Positions 46,725 to 58,757 of a stretch of 64,000 bases of DNA are shown one piece after another. Each line of letters opens with the position of its first letter. The first letter of the stretch is position 1. A program made the translations under genes and the position numbers. The notes under the pieces were generated by a model. That model saw nothing but the letters and a program-made list of their open reading frames with translations. It was not told where the DNA came from and did not search any database. Source of the DNA: Tetrapyrgos nigripes (taxonomy: Eukaryota; Basidiomycota; Agaricomycetes; Agaricales; Campanellaceae); NCBI GenBank assembly GCA_013368315.1, contig JAACJM010000125.1, positions 124,001 through 188,000 on the forward strand, written 5' to 3'.

Positions 46725-46824
46725 ACGGGTATTCCTGTATCGTCTCCGTACCGTCGGAGTAGCCCTACTCTTCGCAACGGTACGGTTATGGTCCCGTATA
46801 ACGGTACCCGTAAACCGGGTATCA

Positions 46825-48204
46825 GAAATCTGCGGGTACCCCATGCGGGTACACAGCGGGTACATGCGGGTGATGCGGGTGATGCGGGTACCCATTACCC
46901 TTTGCTTATCATGTAGAATCTTAGTTGATTAAGCCTTCTAATTGCTCTTTTTATTGTGTAGATAGTCCTTTCAAAATGCAGAGTCTGTTGTGTAGCAATT
47001 TCACAAAGAACAGAACGCGCTGTCGGTATTGAGGTAAAATCATTCATACAAAAATGATGGGATTTACGTGGTATATGCAAGACTCAGCATCATCTATCAT
47101 TGACACTTTCTGACCCACTCTGCACTTACTTTTGCCCTCCTCTGCAAATGGGACTGCTTGTAAGTATGAGTATCCAACGTTACATAGCCTTAGTTGCATA
47201 GAATATTCTTTTTGTAGAAATGGCTTGGTAAAAGCATCATACGGCCCGCTGTTGATGCTACTTTAGCAGGCAGGTTAGTGTACCAGCATGAAAGGCAGTT
47301 CAGTCACAAATCACAGCCAAAAAATCTAAGGCCAGATTTGACATTTTCTATTTATTTTTTTTTTGGATTTCTTCTGGATTTTTTTTTGGTCAGAGAGACT
47401 GAGCTTTCATTCATGCCAGGACAGTAGTATGTATGTGCAAATAGCCGTTCATTCTCTTCAACGGACTCTCATACAACATCAAGGCAAGAAACATAGTACC
47501 CGCATAGGTACCCGCATGGTACCCGCATGTGCACAGCCACTGCGGGTACCATGCGGGTACCATTCGTGAGCATTACTAACATCCACACAACATCTAACAG
47601 TTTGAAAACAAGGAATGCTGTAGCTTCTGTACTAATAGCCAGTACCTTGACATGCTCAATGTGTAGAAGTAAATTTCTATCATAAATTCTAGTAAACCTT
47701 GGGCTGAATTCACATTGATCTTGACTTTTCTAGAATTGGATGAACAAATTACTTTATTGAACACTTGAAACATTGACTCAGTGATGTATTAGAATGAGTA
47801 TGTTGCATTTACACTGCGAACCACGAAGAGTTTTATTGATGAAGGCTTCATTTCAAGTCTAAGGGTAATTTGGGTACATAATTCATAGAATATTAGCATG
47901 CAGAGAATGGAAATAGTCTCTAGTGCATGCAATAAGCTTTTGGCAAAAATATCTAAGCTGCTTTGTAGAGAAATACTCGAGTTAGGAATGAGACTACTGC
48001 AGATGGGAGTGAGTGGCTGTGCTTATCCATGTACATTTGAGTTTCACTACACTTCGTTGAAGTCTATCTACAAGCTCTATATTCACTTTTATGTCTCTCT
48101 ACTATGTTACAAATGCTTGTATGTATGCCATAGAATGCTGAACTCAAATATTTAATGGTACCCGCAGCCCACCCGCAGACCCGCATGGGGTACCCGCAGA
48201 TTTC
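46825..48204. mobile_element. Nested element with 26-bp perfect inverted termini and GCGGGT arrays
   Basis: 46825-46850 (starting GAAATCTGCGGGTACCCC) is the exact reverse complement of 48179-48204. Just inside both ends are short arrays of ATGCGGGTACC-type words, and another cluster lies at 47500-47565. Such subterminal repeats are typical transposase-binding sites of hAT-like elements. No transposase frame lies between them. No target duplication was found, so outer limits are uncertain. Confidence 0.55.
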
Positions 48205-48890
48205 CCTATACCGCCCGTAAACCATAGCTACACGTGTGGACATGCCGCCTGCCATGCAGGTGGAATGGCCCCATCTATAGGTTTCTCCTGCAAGTCTTGT
48301 TTACTTATGAAGCAAAGCCCACGAGGATTCATTTTACCTTTTTCTTCTCTTTTCTTTTATCTCGCGCATGTGGGTTTCAGGGGTGTATTGGAGTACGTGA
48401 GGGAGGAATGGATAGTCTGAAGGGTTCGGTCCACCGAAGCCTCTCCGATGACGCTGGGAGTCCGTCATTCGTTGATTGAGGTGGATGCGACTGGTGCCAA
48501 CCCGATCCTGAGGACTTGAAGTGAATCTCATGCGTCGTCTTTATTTAGTAAATTGCGGTCACATGTATTCTATTATAACGCGCGTCTGCGGACGTGAGAA
48601 TTTACCTCTCTTTCTGGTCAACCGTCATCTGTCCACCGAGGCAGTCAGTTAAGAATATCGAGTCGTCACTGAACGGCAACTTCTCATTGGAGATAGAACG
48701 ACGATTCTATTAAAGGCGAGTCTTCTCTTTCATTTTATTCACTAATCTACTCTACCGTCCCTGCGGAACGGTTAGGTACTTTACTCTACCTACGGACACT
48801 CGTCTGCTCTCCCGACTGCAACCCCAGACTCCCCCTGTAGCCCAACCCCATCTTCCGCACACGGACACGGTGCCGAGCCCTATGAAAAAA

Positions 48891-50265
48891 GTTTAGAACA
48901 CCGTATTCCTCTGGAGAAAATATTCAGGGCTTTGTCTAGTACATCATAGTATGAAAGGCTGTGGGCCAACGCTGCGCGTGGCGAGAACGAGGCCGTCTCC
49001 ATTCATCCTACCCCATTCAGATACCTCAGTCAGCTCTAAATGCCACTCACTTGTATGATACAATGAGAAGAGATAGAGAAAGGCAGTGAAGCGCTACCTT
49101 TAGAGAATGATTGATATAAGGAGAACAGGCTTACATACATTTCATGGAAGGAAAGGTATTAACACAGCCACACAGATAAATTCAGTCCAACCCGTTTATC
49201 GGACGGATAGATGGGACCGTTTAAACATAGCCACAAGCAGGATCTGAGTGTAATAAACTCAACCTCATTTCATTCGGCCTCATAACAGATATGTATCTAT
49301 ATGACTACTTTTTGAGGTCGAAATTGAGGAGGTATGCATCATGAGGCTGCAGACGAGGGTGGAAGTGAAAGAAAACTTGACTTAAACTCCGCTTGGCACC
49401 TGCGTTTTCAATGAGTGTCACACCCAGTGACAATTTTCACTTCCCCGCCAATACACTGTCACAAAATGTCCCTCAGAAAGCCCTCTAAGTTTGATAAACT
49501 GAAGGCTTATATCATATACTTGAGGTGTGCAAATTTTTTCGGACAACAGTAAAGATTTGAGGAAGTTTTAATTCATCAACATTTTATTTTTCACTTCTGG
49601 GGTATGGATAGTATGTTGCCCCTATTTTTGTAGTATTTAGTACGTCGTCTTAAATGTTTCCGCATCCGATTGTCCTTGCTTCCCGCCGTCATCCAACAGG
49701 ACAAACTGGAATATGCTCGTTCACTTGCTGTATTTCACTCTCGTGTGCCGGGACCCGCAATGACCCAAGACGACTATTTCAACACAGGACTAAGCCAAAA
49801 CACCAATCACGGAAATAGACGCTATCGCGCCGCCTCATTCTTCGCTTCACACTACTCCAAGCTCGTTCCCGACCCCTTTGCCGAAAGTTCACTTTCTCTG
49901 GTTGCGTTCGCTGACTTTCTTTGAATCATTCGCAGCTGCAGATGAGGAAACCTGCACGAACCGTACTCGGTATTCTGCATTTGCGTGCACTCATAGTAGG
50001 GACTCGGAGGATGGGAGCTTGATGCGAGCGGGATAGAAACGACTATAGTGACCAGTTGCGAGGGGAATGGAGATGAAATGGAAGAATGGAAAAGGAGAAC
50101 CTTAGGGTTGAGATTCGTCCAAGGGATGCTCAGAAAAGATGCAACGCTAATAGACGGAATGTTGCAGAACTTAGGAGGGACCGAAGGGTGATAATGAGCT
50201 ACCCGTTTGTCCTCCGAATATAAATTTATAGGTTACCATGTGTGCTACAAACGAACATTCCTGAT
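48891..50265. other. Gene-poor spacer
   Basis: No gene supported. 48955-48995 resembles the block shared by 37385 and 45165 (GCGCGTGGCGAGAACGAGGCC). Confidence 0.4.
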
Positions 50266-50523
50266 CTATTTGACAGTCTCGATCCTCAACTCCTTCCTGA
50301 TTAGATCCGCAATCTTTTCCTTGGGATGTAAACTCAACGTTTGGTAAACTATACCCCGAATCTGTAACGGCTCTAAAATAGCCGTGAGGGGTGGTGAGTC
50401 AATCTCTTCTTGCGTCGTGCCCAAATCTCCAAATAAACCTGTTCTATAACAGAGAATACGAGGTAGAGACAAAGTCGGCACGTGAAGCAAATGGTAAGAG
50501 GTAAAAAGACTGAGGAAAGCGTA
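50266..50523 (-). other. Conserved-looking open frame, unrecognised
   Basis: Minus strand. The frame ends at 50266 and is open to about 50523. It encodes a hydrophobic start (YAFLSLF), then a globular stretch with RILCYRTGLFGDLG, ILEPLQIRGIVYQTLSLHPK and a charged C-terminus. The composition is protein-like, but no family is recognised and no upstream exon was found. It may be the tail of the relic that lies just upstream on the same strand, or a separate small gene. Confidence 0.3.
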
Positions 50524-50592
50524 ACCGACTATGTAGGTACTTATAGTCCGGAATAATATAACTCCGTAATCCCGAGACTATCTGATGACCCT

Positions 50593-51190
50593 TTACAGAA
50601 TCAATCCATAAACTCTACCGGGATCCGAGTCTTTGTATTTCTGTAACATATCGTTAATGAGCTCTCTCGTGACTGGTCGTGGGGGCTCCTGGGTCAACAT
50701 ATCTATGAAGAGATTATGTAGTATCAATGTGAGATCCACGATATATGCTCTGAGGCACAGTGCAGTTAAAGAACTAGACATAACGATTCATGAGGCTTTT
50801 ATAGAAGTAAAAAAATCACTATCGCACCTTTTTTGATACTTTCCATAAAGGAATTTGGCCGCAAAGGCTGCAATACCTGCAGCAGCTTATGCTTGACCAA
50901 AAGTCGCCGCAATCATACTTGCAATTGAGACCAGTTCGGAGGTCTGTGACAGTATATCATCGCTAGCTCAGGTCAAGCCTCGCTTTCAAAACAGGTATTT
51001 TTATGCGACTCACTACTGAGACTCGGGGTGAGTCAGTAACGGCTCAATAAGCTTGACCATGGCGGTACAAAATCCCTCCCCTGAAAGTAGCTGAAAAGTA
51101 TCCATGAGAACGAGTTGGCGCATTAGGCAGACAAGTGAACCTGTTCTGGGTCATGAAAATTCCACACTACCAGGATATCACGATGAATAC
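50593..51190 (-). pseudogene. C-terminal relic of a fungal P-loop GTPase-type protein
   Basis: Minus strand. Coding-like pieces join by plausible introns: DILVVWNFHDPEQ (near 51175), then in a shifted frame a segment with LLSGEGFCTAMVKLIEPLL. After an intron comes IAAFAAKFLYGKYQK with an in-frame TAA before it, and then an intact last exon with YIVDLTLILHNLF and ELINDMLQKYKDSDPGRV, stopping at 50593. The last exon resembles the C-terminus of G-domain (P-loop NTPase) proteins abundant in Agaricomycetes. The GTP-binding half is not in this window. One frame shift and one stop indicate a relic. Family assignment is from memory of the pattern and is tentative. Confidence 0.45.
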
Positions 51191-51722
51191 GGGAAACGCA
51201 GTCCCACAGGACTGAACCCTCAAAGATCGTGCTTTGGCCCAAATCCAACCAGTACTCTGGCAAAATTCAGTTCGATACTTAGTCAAGTGTAACGGTTCCT
51301 CTCAGCTCAGACCTAGACGTACAAGTAGACCTCTTTCTATTCTGTACAATAGATGATAGAGAGGTACAAAGTACGAGATGGTGGCAAGGGGGTCCGGGCC
51401 GGAGAATCCCGTACCGGGGCTAGGTAGGTAGGTTCCCTGGCGAAGCCCTTAAATTTTTTTTTTTACCGACTAATTGGAGCTGGCAAGCATGCTGGCGGGT
51501 GTCAATCTGGTGAGCTGGCCTTTCCTCGCTAGAGGGAGCTGTCGCAAAGGCCGGATCTTTGGCCGACACTACATATGACATAGCTAGACTCTCATGTGAT
51601 CTCTGAAAATGGGGCATTGCCTAATTGGGCAATTACAATTTGCACTGATGTATCATGTACCTTTCGCTGTAACCACCTTCGTACTCTCTGTAATATCTGT
51701 ATTCCCTTCATATACCCTCCAA
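51191..51722. other. Spacer
   Basis: No gene seen. The region precedes the helicase relic on the opposite strand. Confidence 0.4.
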
Positions 51723-52955
51723 ATGTCCTCTATTAGCAGCACTCGTCTCACTTCCACTTTGTCTGACACTCCGGAACCAATTCCAACGCAAATAGCCACC
51801 AACTACGCAACATTCTTCTCATCACTAACCAGTTCTCTTCCCCTGACGTCTACAGACTTCCCTTCTGAACCAACTTCCGATATCGACATGTTCTCTGCAA
51901 TTTCAGAATCCGAGGATGATGAAAATCAAATCAAAATCACACAAACTTCCAAGAAGACACCTGAAACTGATGCTGAGAAGTTGACATGTCAAACATATCC
52001 GCAATACATAAAGTCCCTCGATGACCATACGGTTGCCACGATGGTGTGAACGGAGATCCCAGCTCATATGCTTCCTAGAGATTACATCGAAGGCCTGTCA
52101 TGTGCGTTCCTCAAGAAGCTATGTTACCAACTATGTCTGGTCTGCTGGCAGGTCAAGAAGAGGACCCAATGCCCTAAACCACTTCAGCTCGAGTTTGCGT
52201 GTGCTGTCCACAAGAAACAAGATGTCTTTATGAATGTTGGAACTGGATTTGGCAAGACACTGGCTATGATTCTTCTGCTGCTTCTCGCAGATGGAAGTTT
52301 CATAGTGATTATCATTTCTCAGCTCAAACGATTGCAGGCTTCTCAGGTATGTCATTTTGCTTTTAATCAATCTAGCCCGTGTCTAATTATTGGACAGGCC
52401 GATGCACTACGAGAGAAGTATGGACTATGTGCTGTCATTGTCAATGAAGACAGTCTGAAGGATGATGCATACTGGAAGGTAAATTGTTTCAACTATTTCA
52501 TTATCTACGGGTACTGAATATGTTTCTTGTATTAGACTCATGCATATGACTTTCGACTGAAGCGTCCGGGCTCCGCAGATGTTTTCATTTCTACGCCAGA
52601 GCAGTTCTTTGTGGCAAAAGAAGGCTATCCAATGATTTTCAGCAAGTTTGTCTGCAAATCGGTTTTTAATCAACAAATTGGTCTCATCGCAATAGCTGAA
52701 GCACATTTTGTGCACCTTTATGGACTCAAGCATTATGGTATACACCCGTTCCATCCTGCATATGGTAACCTTGCGGGTATCAAGAATATTTTTGGTCCAA
52801 ACGTTCCCTGGGCTGCTATGACAGCAAGTGCCACTCATCAAGTTCTGCAAACTCTTGAAAAACGAATTCTTCGCCCCAGCTACTGTACTCTGAGTATGAC
52901 GGCAAACTGGCCCAACATCATGTATGCTACTCACGAGGCAGACGAGGCAGATGAG
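51723..52955 (+). pseudogene. RecQ-like DEAD/DEAH helicase, truncated and stopped
   Basis: The first ATG (51723) begins a Ser/Thr-rich, then acidic N-terminal region. An in-frame TGA at 52047-52049 interrupts it (a CGA to TGA change would explain this), after which the same frame continues into the helicase core. Introns 52348-52398 and after 52478 join the pieces. Motif I is NVGTGFGKTLA. Motif II, normally DEAH, reads AEAH, so the metal-binding Asp is lost. Motif III is SAT. The second RecA-like domain is absent. The frame runs through HEADEADEQL into the fold-back element and stops. It has three independent defects: a stop, a motif II change and a truncation. Confidence 0.75.
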
Positions 52956-55837
52956 CAGCTGTAGCTGTAACTGCTACACATAGTATACTGATAGTACTCT
53001 GCTGGGCACAATGCGTAGTTTGTAGAGGCTTATCTGTACCTATATTATGGTATGATACTATGCATAGTGAATCACTGTTGCACCCCATACCATGCATAGT
53101 ATATTGCATTTTATTTTTGCATATCACGCATAGTAAGCCACTGTGCCCTTTAAGGGGCAGTAGGGCGGGTTTTTTCTCATGCCTCAAAATTCGATGGGAG
53201 GTGCAGGCTGTCGATAGGGCCCTCAATCTGCAAATGGAATAGGGGTAATAGCTGTGGCTGGCTCAGAAAATGCAAAATAAATTCCTGGAGCTGGCAATGA
53301 AAAGTGATATAAGTATATAATAGGATGTATTTTGGGTCACTGAATTCAAATATCCAATCAGATTCGCAATACCTGCAGTGGCTATAGAGATATGGCCAAA
53401 ATACTGTCCAAAATACAGCAAATAGCAGGATGGGTACTGGCCATTGCATCCAATCAGCTCTGATCATTATGCAATGTAGGATACTGCTTTTGGATTCTAT
53501 AAACTTGGGAATCACATCTATTTTATTATATAATCAATGTCTAGTGAGGTATCCTCAATTTACTCTCAAAAAAGTGAAAATTTGGGATGGCCATGGACAC
53601 TACATGTTATAGCATCTAATATAGTTATGGATATGCTTACTAGGGTATTCTGTGTCCCTGAATCCGAATATCCACTTGGATAAGCTCTATATTCTGTGGT
53701 TCTGGTGATATGGAATACTTACTCCTAAATATAGGTACCTGTGGCACCCACAAATATGCAACTTATAAATTTGTTTGAGAGGGTGGATAAATGTTCATTA
53801 ATACTTTCAATCAGAATATAAGGTAATATTCTTCATATCTTGAAGATACAAGACTCTATTTTCAATTTATTTCCCAAAAATTGCCACAAAAGCGAAAAAA
53901 GTGAGATGGCCATGGAGAGGGCATGGTATGGCATCCAATACAGCTATGTATATGTCTATTAAAGTAGTCCGGGTCCTTGAATCCAAATATCCACTTAGAT
54001 TGGCTCTATAAGCTGTGGCTACTCTGCTATTGAAGACTTACTCCCAAGCATGGGTACCTGTGGCACCTGTAAATATGTATCTTAAAAAACTGTGGAGATA
54101 GGTGGATAACTGCTTATCAAAGCCCCAAACAACAATATGAGGTCATATGTTCCATATCCCCAAGATCCAAGACTCTATTCCCAATTTATTACTCAAAAAG
54201 CGAAAATAGTATCTTTTGGAACCATATACATCGGCATATCTCATTCCAGAGGTTACTGGAGGCACTCATACTATGTATTTCATCTTTTAGTACCACTTAA
54301 AAGATGATCAGCCATCCAAAATATCTAGCAGATGTTCTAGGTACATGCACCAGGTTAAAGTCAAACTGAGTTGCACATAATGATACTTATAGCACTTAAG
54401 GCTATATCTGAACATGTCTTTCAGTGAGAACATCCAAACTGCCAGTAACACAAGGATTATGGCTTAGAATGATGGGAGGGTAGTCAGAATGCCAGTCTCA
54501 ACGCCAAAAGATAGGTATATGTGTCAATGAAGGTGAAAATTAGGGCTATCTTTGCTGTCTGGGGAATAAATTGAGAATAGAGTCTTAGAAATTAGGGATA
54601 TAGGTGATATGATTTCATATTACTGTTTGGGACATCAATCAACACTTTTAAGCCCACTCAACCTATTTTATAAAGTACATATTTGCAGGTGCCACAGGTA
54701 CCCACGTTTGGGGGTAAGTCTTGAATAGCAGAGTACCCATAGCCTATAGAGCCAATGCAAGTGGATATTAGGATTCCACAACCAAATTTATCCTAGTAGG
54801 CATATCCATGATCATATTGGATGCCACATCATGCCCTGTGCATGGCCATTCCCCTTTTTCACTTTTGTGGCAATTTTTGGGGAATAAATTGAAAATAGAG
54901 TCTTGTATTTTGAAGATATCAAAGACATGACTTTATATTATTGAGTGTATTAATGAACATTTATCCACCCTCTCAAACAAATTTATAAGTTGCATATTTG
55001 TGGATGCCACAGGTACCTATATTTAGGGGTAAGTATTCCATATCACCAGAACCACAGAATATAGAGCTTATCCAAGTGGATATTCTGATTCATGGACACA
55101 AAATATCCTTGTAAGCATATCCATAATTATATTAGATGCTATAACATGCAGTGTCCATGGCCATCCCAAATTTTTCACTTTTTTCAGAGTAAATTGAGGA
55201 TATCTCACTAGACATTGATTATATAATGAAATAAATGTTATTCCCAAGTTTATAGAATCCAAAAGCAGTATCCTACCAATTTGCATAATGATCAGAGCTG
55301 ATTGGATGCAATGACCAGTACCCATCCTGCTATTTTGCTGTATTTTGGACAGTATTTTGGCCATATCTCTATACCCACTGCAGTTATTGCAAATTTGATT
55401 GGATATTTGGATTCAGCGACCCAAAATACACCCTCTTATGTACTTACATCACTTTTCATTGCCGGCTCCAGGAATTTATTTTGCATTTTCTGAGCCAGCC
55501 ACAGCTACTACCCCTATTCCATTTGCAGATTCTGGCCCCTACTGACCGCCTGCATCTCCTATCAAATTTTGAGGTGTGAGAAAAACCCGCCCTACTGGCC
55601 CCTAAGGCCCTGCCTACCGCCACACCAAATTACCAGCTGGGGGAAAAACCTGCCAAATTTACTTAAGGTATACCATGTGTGGTATAGTAGAATATTGTGC
55701 ACACAATGCATAGTATGAAAATAGCCATACAATGCATCATATGCTCACCCAAAGTATACACAGAGAAAGGACTGTTGACTACGCATTGTGTTGTGTGAGT
55801 ACTGCCTGTATACTATGCATGGCAGTTACAACTACTG
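52956..55837. mobile_element. 2.9-kb giant inverted-repeat (fold-back) element
   Basis: The left arm (about 52956-54200) and right arm (about 54560-55837) are reverse complements with moderate divergence. The open frame at 53430-53612 (+), for example, is mirrored at 55068-55364 (-). Each arm is built from ~318-bp tandem units, visible as repeated CTGAATCCAAATATCCA...CTGTGGCTA blocks near 53333, 53650 and 53968. Ends read CAG...TGTAACTGC on both sides. TGAG flanks both ends within one base. No transposase. It sits between a stub of the 9-bp minisatellite on the left and the large array on the right, so it inserted into that array. Confidence 0.72.
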
Positions 55838-55841
55838 GTGA

Positions 55842-57503
55842 GACGAGGCAGACGGGGCAGAGGGAGCAGACAAGGCAGACAAGGCAGACAAGGCAGACAA
55901 GGCAGACAAGGCAGACAGGGCAGACAGGGCAGACGAGGCAGACGAGGCAGAGGAGGCAGACAGAGCAGACAAGGCAGACAAGACAGACGCAGCAGACAGA
56001 GCAGACAGAGCAGATGCAGCAGACAAAGCAGACAGGGCAGACAGGGCAGACGAGGCAGACGAGGCAGACGAGGCAGACAGGGCAGACGAGGCAGATGAGG
56101 CAGACGGGGCAGACGAGGCAGATGAGGCAGATGGGGCAGACGAGGCAGATGAGGCAGACGGGGCAGACGAGGCAGACGAGGCAGACGGGGCAGACGAGGC
56201 AGACGAGGCAGACGGGGCAGACGAGGCAGACGAGGCAGACGGGGCAGATGAGGCAGACGAGGCAGACAGAGCAGACAAGGCAGACAGAGCAGACAAGGCA
56301 GATGGGGCAGACAAGGCAGACAGGGCAGACAAGGCAGACGGGGCAGACAAGGCAGACAAGGCAGAAGAAGCAGACAAAGCAGATGAAGCAGATGAGGCAG
56401 ACAAAGCAGCCGAGGCAGACGAGGCAGACAAAGCAGACGAGGCAGACGAGGCAGACAAAGCAGACGAGGCAGACGAGGCAGACAAAGCAGACGAGGCAGA
56501 TGAGGCGGACAAAGCAGACGAGGCAGACGAGGCAGACGGGGCAGACGAGGCAGACGAGGCGGACAAAGCAGACGAGGCAGACGAGGCAGACGGGGCAGAC
56601 GAGGCAGACGAGGCAGACGGGGCAGACGAGGCAGACGAGGCAGACGGGGCAGACGAGGCAGACGAGGCAGACGGGGCAGACGAGGCAGACGAGGCAGACG
56701 GGGCAGACGAGGCAGACGAGGCAGACGGGGCAGACGAGGCAGACGAGGCAGACGGGGCAGACGAGGCAGACGAGGCAGACGGGGCAGACAGGGCAGACGA
56801 GGCAGACGAGGCAGACGGGGGAGACGAGGCAGACAAGGCAGACAGGGCAGACAAGGCAGACGGGGCAGACAAGGCAGACAAGGCAGAAGAAGCAGACAAA
56901 GCAGATGAAGCAGATGAGGCAGACAAAGCAGCCGAGGCAGACGAGGCAGACAAAGCAGACAAAGCAGACGAGGCAGACGGGGCAGACGAGGCAGACGAGA
57001 CAGACGAGGCAGACGAGACAGACGAGGCAGACGAGACAGACGAGGCAGACGGAGCAGACGAGGCAGACGAGGCAGACAAAGCAGACAAAGCAGACCAGGC
57101 AGACCAGGCAGACAAAGCAGACCAGGCAGACAAAGCAGACAAAGCAGACCAGGCAGACAAAGCAGACCAGGCAGACCAGGCAGACCAGGCAGACCAGGCA
57201 GACGGAGCAGACCAGGCAGACCAGGCAGACAGAGCAGACAAGGCAGACAGAGCAGACAAGGCAGACAGAGCAAATGAGGCAGACGAGGCAGATGGGGCAG
57301 ACGGGCAGACAAGGCAGACAAGGCAGACAGGGCAGACAAGGCAGATGGGGCAGACAGGGCAGACAAGGCAGACAGAGCAGACAGAGCAGACAAGGCAGAC
57401 AAGGCAGATGGGGCAGAGACAAGGCAGACAGGGCACACAAAGCAGACAAGGCAGATGGGGCAGATGTAACAGACTGAGCAGACAAAGATGACAAGGCAGA
57501 CAC
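55842..57503. repeat. 9-bp minisatellite GAGGCAGAC, ~184 units
   Basis: About 1.66 kb of GAGGCAGAC with variants ACGGGGCAG, ACAAGGCAG, ACAAAGCAG and ACCAGGCAG. A 27-bp higher-order unit (two GAGGCAGAC plus one GGGGCAGAC) repeats in 56530-56800, and a longer block containing AAGCAGATGAAGCAGATGAG occurs twice (near 56365 and 56885). A 9-bp unit without stop codons leaves most frames open on both strands, so the long open frames are not evidence of genes. Two units also occur left of the fold-back, at 52934-52955. Confidence 0.9.
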
Positions 57504-57864
57504 AGTAGTCTGCCCTTTTCTATTTATATTTAGTAAAATTTAATTAACCTGGTTGAATGAATTCATTATATTACATCCTGTAAATTTTCAGTAAGCCCTT
57601 CTGTATTACTTAATTGACATACACTGCAAATCCATCCAACAAGTCTCTTGTAAGTCCATTGGATATACATGATGACTTACAAAATAGTCACTCTTCAGTA
57701 AAGTCATTGTAATGTCTTGTGACTTACAAGTGTCTTACTGTGACCAGTCTGTCACACTGTATATTCTCCATTTAGCATGCAGGTTTTTTCCAGAGACTTA
57801 CGAGATAGACTTTTAATACCTGCATCTTGTAATTCCCTTGTAAAATCACAAGTCTTTCTAGGGT

Positions 57865-58757
57865 ATTACTGTGACACAGATGTCCCTCCGTAAATTCACT
57901 GTAGATATGAGCAGTCTTACCCAAGACTTTCAAGTTCTACCTTCTGGTAAGTCCTCTGTAAATTTTACTTGGTTTACAAATTGTCTTACTGTGACATTAT
58001 CTCACACTGAAATACCCTGGTATTTCAGTTCTGTTTTACAAGAAGACATACTGTGACAAAAAAGTCACCTTGTAATTCCACTGTATGCTCTTCAATGCTA
58101 TACTGTGACAAAGCCTCACACTGAAAGTCCATGGTATGTCCTTGCAGCTTACAATGGTCTTTCAGAATAGTCCTCATTTTTTGTCTATTTTGTAATACAC
58201 TTGTAAGTCAAGCCAACTTACATATTGATTGGTTCCCCATAATACTCTTGTAATACTCCAGTAAGGCTGAGGATTTACCAGTGTTTGTAGCAAATGTTTC
58301 TTGTAATTCCTTCATAATACAGCTAGTCTTACAAGTGTATTACTGTGACTTGATTGTCACTTTGTAAATTTCCTGCAGATTTTGCTTCCTTGTAAGTCCT
58401 TTGTAAATCTCTCTTGCCTTACTGTTGGTCATACTGTGATTATCTGTCACACTGAAATACTCCAGTATTTCCTATGTGTCTTACTACATGACATATTGTG
58501 ACAAAAAATCACTCTGAAATTCCTGTGTAATTCCACAGTATATCCACCAAGAGTATACAGTGACAGCAAGTCACACTGAAAGTCCATGGTATTTCTTTGT
58601 GACTTACAATGGTCATACAAGGTTGTTCTAATTTTTTCTGTCTCTTGTAATACTAATGTATGACAAGGAGTCTTACATATTGATTGGCTTGTTGTAATAC
58701 TCTTGTAAAACCTCAGTAAAGCAGAGGATTTACAAGTGTTTGCACCCAGTGCAGTGC
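57865..58757. repeat. Two ~460-bp direct copies ending in a MITE terminus
   Basis: Block 1 (about 57865-58285) and block 2 (about 58335-58745) share ordered motifs: TTACTGTGAC, GTCACACTGAAA, AAGTCCATGGTAT, CTTACATATTGATTGG and GAGGATTTAC. Block 2 ends GTGTTTGCACCCAGTG (58742-58757), identical to the end of the 279-bp MITE at 60586-60864. The matching left end is not found, so a related larger element has lost its other end next to the minisatellite. Confidence 0.65.

Larger units (their letters stand above)
45662..48882. mobile_element. 3.2-kb non-autonomous hAT element with exact 8-bp target duplication
   Basis: TGAAAAAA occurs immediately before (45654-45661) and after (48883-48890) the element, the 8-bp duplication expected of hAT transposition. 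The left end reads TAGGGCATGGCGCCGT; the right end, reverse-complemented, reads TAGGGCTCGGCACCGT. Both continue with CCGT/ACGG-rich sequence. No transposase frame is present. The interior carries a nested pair of perfect 26-bp inverted repeats and a 29-bp hairpin, listed separately, so it may be a composite of insertions. Confidence 0.72.

Noticed and set aside
55732..57477. Open frames of 530-580 codons on both strands (RQT/GQT repeats, CLVCL and SAPSAS repeats)
   Set aside because: They are a by-product of a 9-bp repeat that lacks stop codons in most frames; no start context, domain or splice structure.
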